From NCBI GenBank assembly GCA_022316685.1, contig JAKJHU010000061.1, positions 3,719,709-3,783,708 on the forward strand: 64,000 nt of DNA, read 5' to 3'. The notes under the pieces were generated by a model. That model was not told the origin of the DNA and did no database searches. It saw only the letters and a program-made list of their open reading frames with translations. The stretch comes from Progne subis subis (taxonomy: Eukaryota > Chordata > Aves > Passeriformes > Hirundinidae). Within the stretch, counting starts at the first letter, position 1. Every line of letters starts with the position of its first letter. The position numbers were made by a program, and so were the translations under genes. Positions 60,701-64,000 of this stretch are shown one piece after another.

Positions 60701-62120
60701 TCGGGTTCCTGACTTTGAGGTATTTGGGATCTCGCTGTGGAATCCAAAGACTCATTAACATTTCAGAATTAGGCACCTTACTGGAAACAGCACACAATTG
60801 TAAAATAAAACAAAACAAAAAAAGCATGAAATATGCAGTTTTTTCTCCTCCTCAGCCTCCACCACGTCATTTATCATAATATAAAGTCTAAACTTGTTCT
60901 TCATGACCTGTTAGTCATTCCAACACAGACAGCAAAGTTGGCTGTTCCCATTGATTCCCCTTGCTTTGAAATGTATATTCTAAAAGCACATTTTGACTTC
61001 CGCCTTACAAAGAAATCTACCCATAGAAAATAAATGTAGTTCTTAACACACTTCTGGTACTACACTTATTCCTTCAATTTATTTCATATTACCATTTTTC
61101 ACTGGATTGACAACTCAGTAATCTCAGAAGTGTCTCATGAACTGTCTGCACTGCTGGGGACCTCCGAGAGCAAATGTGGGGCTCATGTTTGAAGTGCAGG
61201 AAGCACAGAAGGGCTTGCACTGCAGCGCACGTAGATCCATGTGTGGGAATGATTATCCTCAACTTTTCAGCTCTTTGATGCATTGTGTGAAAGATACCCG
61301 CAAATCTTAACCAAAAGTTTCCTACATTAAAAGCGCAGCTAAGCAGAGGAGCCTGGTCTTCTGGCTGTGGAGTTTTGCCTGAATATATCCCCATGTGAAT
61401 ACCCTGCTTTGAATGATGTAACTTGAAAGGATTGTCTGCATTGTGCAGAAATTCTGTTTCCCATTACTCATACTTGTAAATGTATCTGTTCTACAGCTCC
61501 CTAAGAAATGAACAAGCCTTAGCATCAGAAATATTCCTAACACATTTTTAGGCAAAACAGAACCAGCTAGCTGTTCCATGATATTAAGCAATTCTTTCAT
61601 GCTTTGCAATGCCTCCCAGTCTCAAGATAACATTTGGATGTGCTTATGCAATTTCTGAGATTCCCTACACAGGTACTATTGGGTCTCTTCCCACTCTGAC
61701 AAGAGCTTTTCCCTGGAAGCCTGATAAACTGCACCGCTGACAGCTACACAGTGGTGGAAACAGGCAGGAAAGTGCCTCAGATGTTGGGACAAGAAAGTAT
61801 TCCAGCATTTTTAGCACCTGGGACTCTTGCTTAGCAAACATCCCCAACCCAGCTGTGGCATGGAAAAACTACAATCTCTGTATATATTTTACAAAATATA
61901 AAAAATGGTGAAATAAAAGAAAACTAGGATTAAAAAACAAAGTAAAAAAAAAAAGATTTTACCAAAGCGTAACTTGGTTCTTAGATTCAGTTTGATCTCT
62001 GAGCAGTATCACCACTGCCTTCAGGGGATTGATTTGATTGAGAGATGATGTGGAACCCTACACTGAATTTAGCTTGGGTGAAAAAATTCAACTGTGCATC
62101 AGATTTTGTCAAATTCAGTT

Positions 62121-62138
62121 AAAAAAAAAAAAAAAAAA
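62121..62138. repeat. Poly-A tract (A18)
   Basis: Eighteen consecutive A, followed by GCCCC. Simple sequence only. Confidence 0.95.
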
Positions 62139-62446
62139 GCCCCATAACAGGATCCTGTCTGTACATTCACATCTACAGTGAAACTTTTGCTACCTGAGAA
62201 CATCAGGTAGAAGAAGGAGATTTTTACATTATGTTTTTATGCTCACCAAAACCACACGCAATCTTAAGAAAGCTACAATACTCAGAGAAACTTCCTTGTC
62301 TTAGGCGTGATCTACTTCAAATCCAGCTTTTTAAAAGGGATTATAAAGGAAGGAGTTACAATGATAAATCCCCAAATCACTATAGACTAAGCAATTCTTC
62401 CTAAACGGCTCTTTTGGGCCTTTCTGCTGAAAGCAACAGGGCTCCA

Positions 62447-62462
62447 GAGAGCTGCAGCTCTC
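62447..62462. repeat. 16-bp perfect palindrome
   Basis: GAGAGCTGCAGCTCTC is exactly self-complementary. It lies in unique sequence and no function is evident. Confidence 0.9.
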
Positions 62463-64000
62463 CGGGATCCCACAGACCTCCCACCTCCTTTGTGCCTCCC
62501 AAAGCTGGCAGGAATTGGCACAGAGGAAGGATGATGACAGAGATCTTCCCCAGCAATGAAGTGGGGGATTAGACATTGCGCCTGCAGTGGGGCAATCTGG
62601 AAAAATCTGACCACGAGGCAGCAATTTCTACACTCGATGGAAGATTTCAACACCGGGTTCACGTCAGTAAGGGAAGACAAACCTTTGAGCTCCTCTCTTC
62701 TGCAATGGATCTGTATTAAAATCTCTAAACGTGAAGGTAGATGCTCTTTGATAAATATGGGATTTTGCTTGCACGCTGCAGTTCCCCACATGCACAGGGT
62801 TGTGTTTCCTTTTAATCCTTAGGAGAATGGGATGGCTGAACCCTCATCATCTGTCTATCACACCAGTGTTCATTCCCTTAGCAACTGGGCAAGACCTCCC
62901 CCCACCTTCTTGATCAATAAAGCAGCACCTGCTCTTTCCTGCCTGTGAGATCGCTGTTTTGGAGCATTCATGATTTCTCCCGCCTGCAACAACTCATCTA
63001 CCTGTTGCCTGTTTGAGTCCAGACTTAAAGTTATTTGTAATGAATCCTGGAAAGTGTCCTAAGCTGCTTGTGCAGCAGTAACTCAGGACAGAAAGCACAG
63101 TTTAAGGATGACACCTGTATTTCTGCCCTGCTCCATCTCACACCAAGCAAAAGCAAAGTCACCTTCTCTCCTGTGCTGTGCGAGCAGGGATAAGAGGGTT
63201 TTGTACACGGCACCTTCCTGGGCTTCATCAACCTACAGAGGAGAAAGGAAGGCCAAAGGCTGCCTCAAGGGGTACCCCATGGGTTATCCTACACCTTTCT
63301 CCTCTCTGCAGACACTCCAGCACCGCAGGGCTGAGGGGGAGCAGAGAACACCTGGTGAAATGAGGCCCTGCTGGACTTGCACTTCTCCCCACGAGCAGCA
63401 CGGCCTGGGAGTGGCTCCCAGAGAGTCTCTCCATCAAACTCACATCCAGTTTGCAGACAGATCATTCAACCTCCACACATGACTCACTGCAGACCTGAGC
63501 TGAGCGTCTGCCACCTCTGCCAGCAGACTGAGGAAGACTGAGGCAGGCTGTAACACAACAAGGGGCTTAGCAGGGAAAACCCTGAACACATGGACTTGGG
63601 GAGAGGCCAGGGTGATCTGCTCTTGCGCCAGAAAAGCTGCACATCTCACAGCACATGATCACTTTTTATAAAGCTACAGCATATCACGGCAACGTGACTG
63701 AAATGAGCCTTGGCGACCTCTAAGACTCATTATCATGATAGATAATGTTGGAAGAGTAGAGATAAAGGACCAAGAAGAAGAAAAAAGCCAAGAACGCCTT
63801 TCTGACCATCAAAGATGACATGTGGCTTCTGTTAATGCTGCAGAGAAGGAAATATTCTGCTTGGTTTGTAGGAGCAAAGGCAGCCACGGAGCCTTCAACA
63901 CATTCGTGTCCAAAAGGCATCAAAACCCATGGAGCCCAAACACTGGAATAAACCAAAAGTACATCATTTTTCCCGTGCTGCCCTTGTCAATTTACACACT

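Larger units (their letters stand above)
60701..64000. other. Non-coding, unique sequence
   Basis: No gene recognised. 60740-62350 is AT-rich, and 62400-63650 is mixed with a few 90-135 codon frames on both strands that show no domain. The window ends in unique DNA with no visible boundary. Confidence 0.7.

Noticed and set aside
1..64000. A novel multi-gene defence, biosynthetic or mobile system
   Set aside because: Nothing in the window has the organisation of clustered coding genes. No CRISPR array, integrase, operon or conserved domain was recognised on either strand.

Overview
The window looks like non-coding nuclear DNA from a bird, most likely a songbird. The best evidence is one clear CR1 LINE fragment at about 58767-59226. 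Its 3' region has the wording I know from avian, and particularly passerine, CR1 copies. I see no Alu, L1 or other mammalian SINE or LINE, no satellite and no bacterial-style gene packing. Base composition is moderately AT-rich, with a few GC-rich blocks. Short A-, A/C- and T-rich tracts are frequent.

I do not recognise any protein-coding exon, tRNA, rRNA, known ncRNA or CRISPR array. The open frames are all short; the longest is 182 codons at 11352-11900. They overlap on both strands, many consist of translated low-complexity DNA, and their number and length are about what chance predicts for 64 kb. The window is best read as an intron or an intergenic desert. No operon or pathway can be described.

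Layout: 1-16 kb is unique AT-rich DNA with two G-quadruplex motifs (2784, 14188), poly-T and poly-A tracts and a three-copy 22-bp minisatellite (15253). 16-25 kb holds a homopurine tract, a GC-rich block (16.7-17.3 kb), a 12-bp perfect hairpin (18162), an A/TA/T compound microsatellite (22186), a candidate enhancer-like element (23.8-24.1 kb) and two long pure A/C tracts (24.26 and 24.57 kb). 25-37 kb is unique sequence with simple repeats. 37.5-39.3 kb carries two diverged, directly repeated copies of an element of about 110 bp that I cannot name. 40.0-40.25 kb has a weak LTR-like stretch. 43.55-44.85 kb is the most conspicuous GC-rich block. 45-54 kb has several stretches that read like conserved non-coding regulatory DNA. 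55-64 kb contains the CR1 copy, more A/C tracts and another GC-rich block (59.75-60.6 kb).

I did not find an undescribed multi-gene system. The observations most worth checking are the diverged repeat pair, the one-sided orientation of the A/C tracts, and the candidate regulatory elements. The latter are pattern-based guesses that need an alignment to other genomes.
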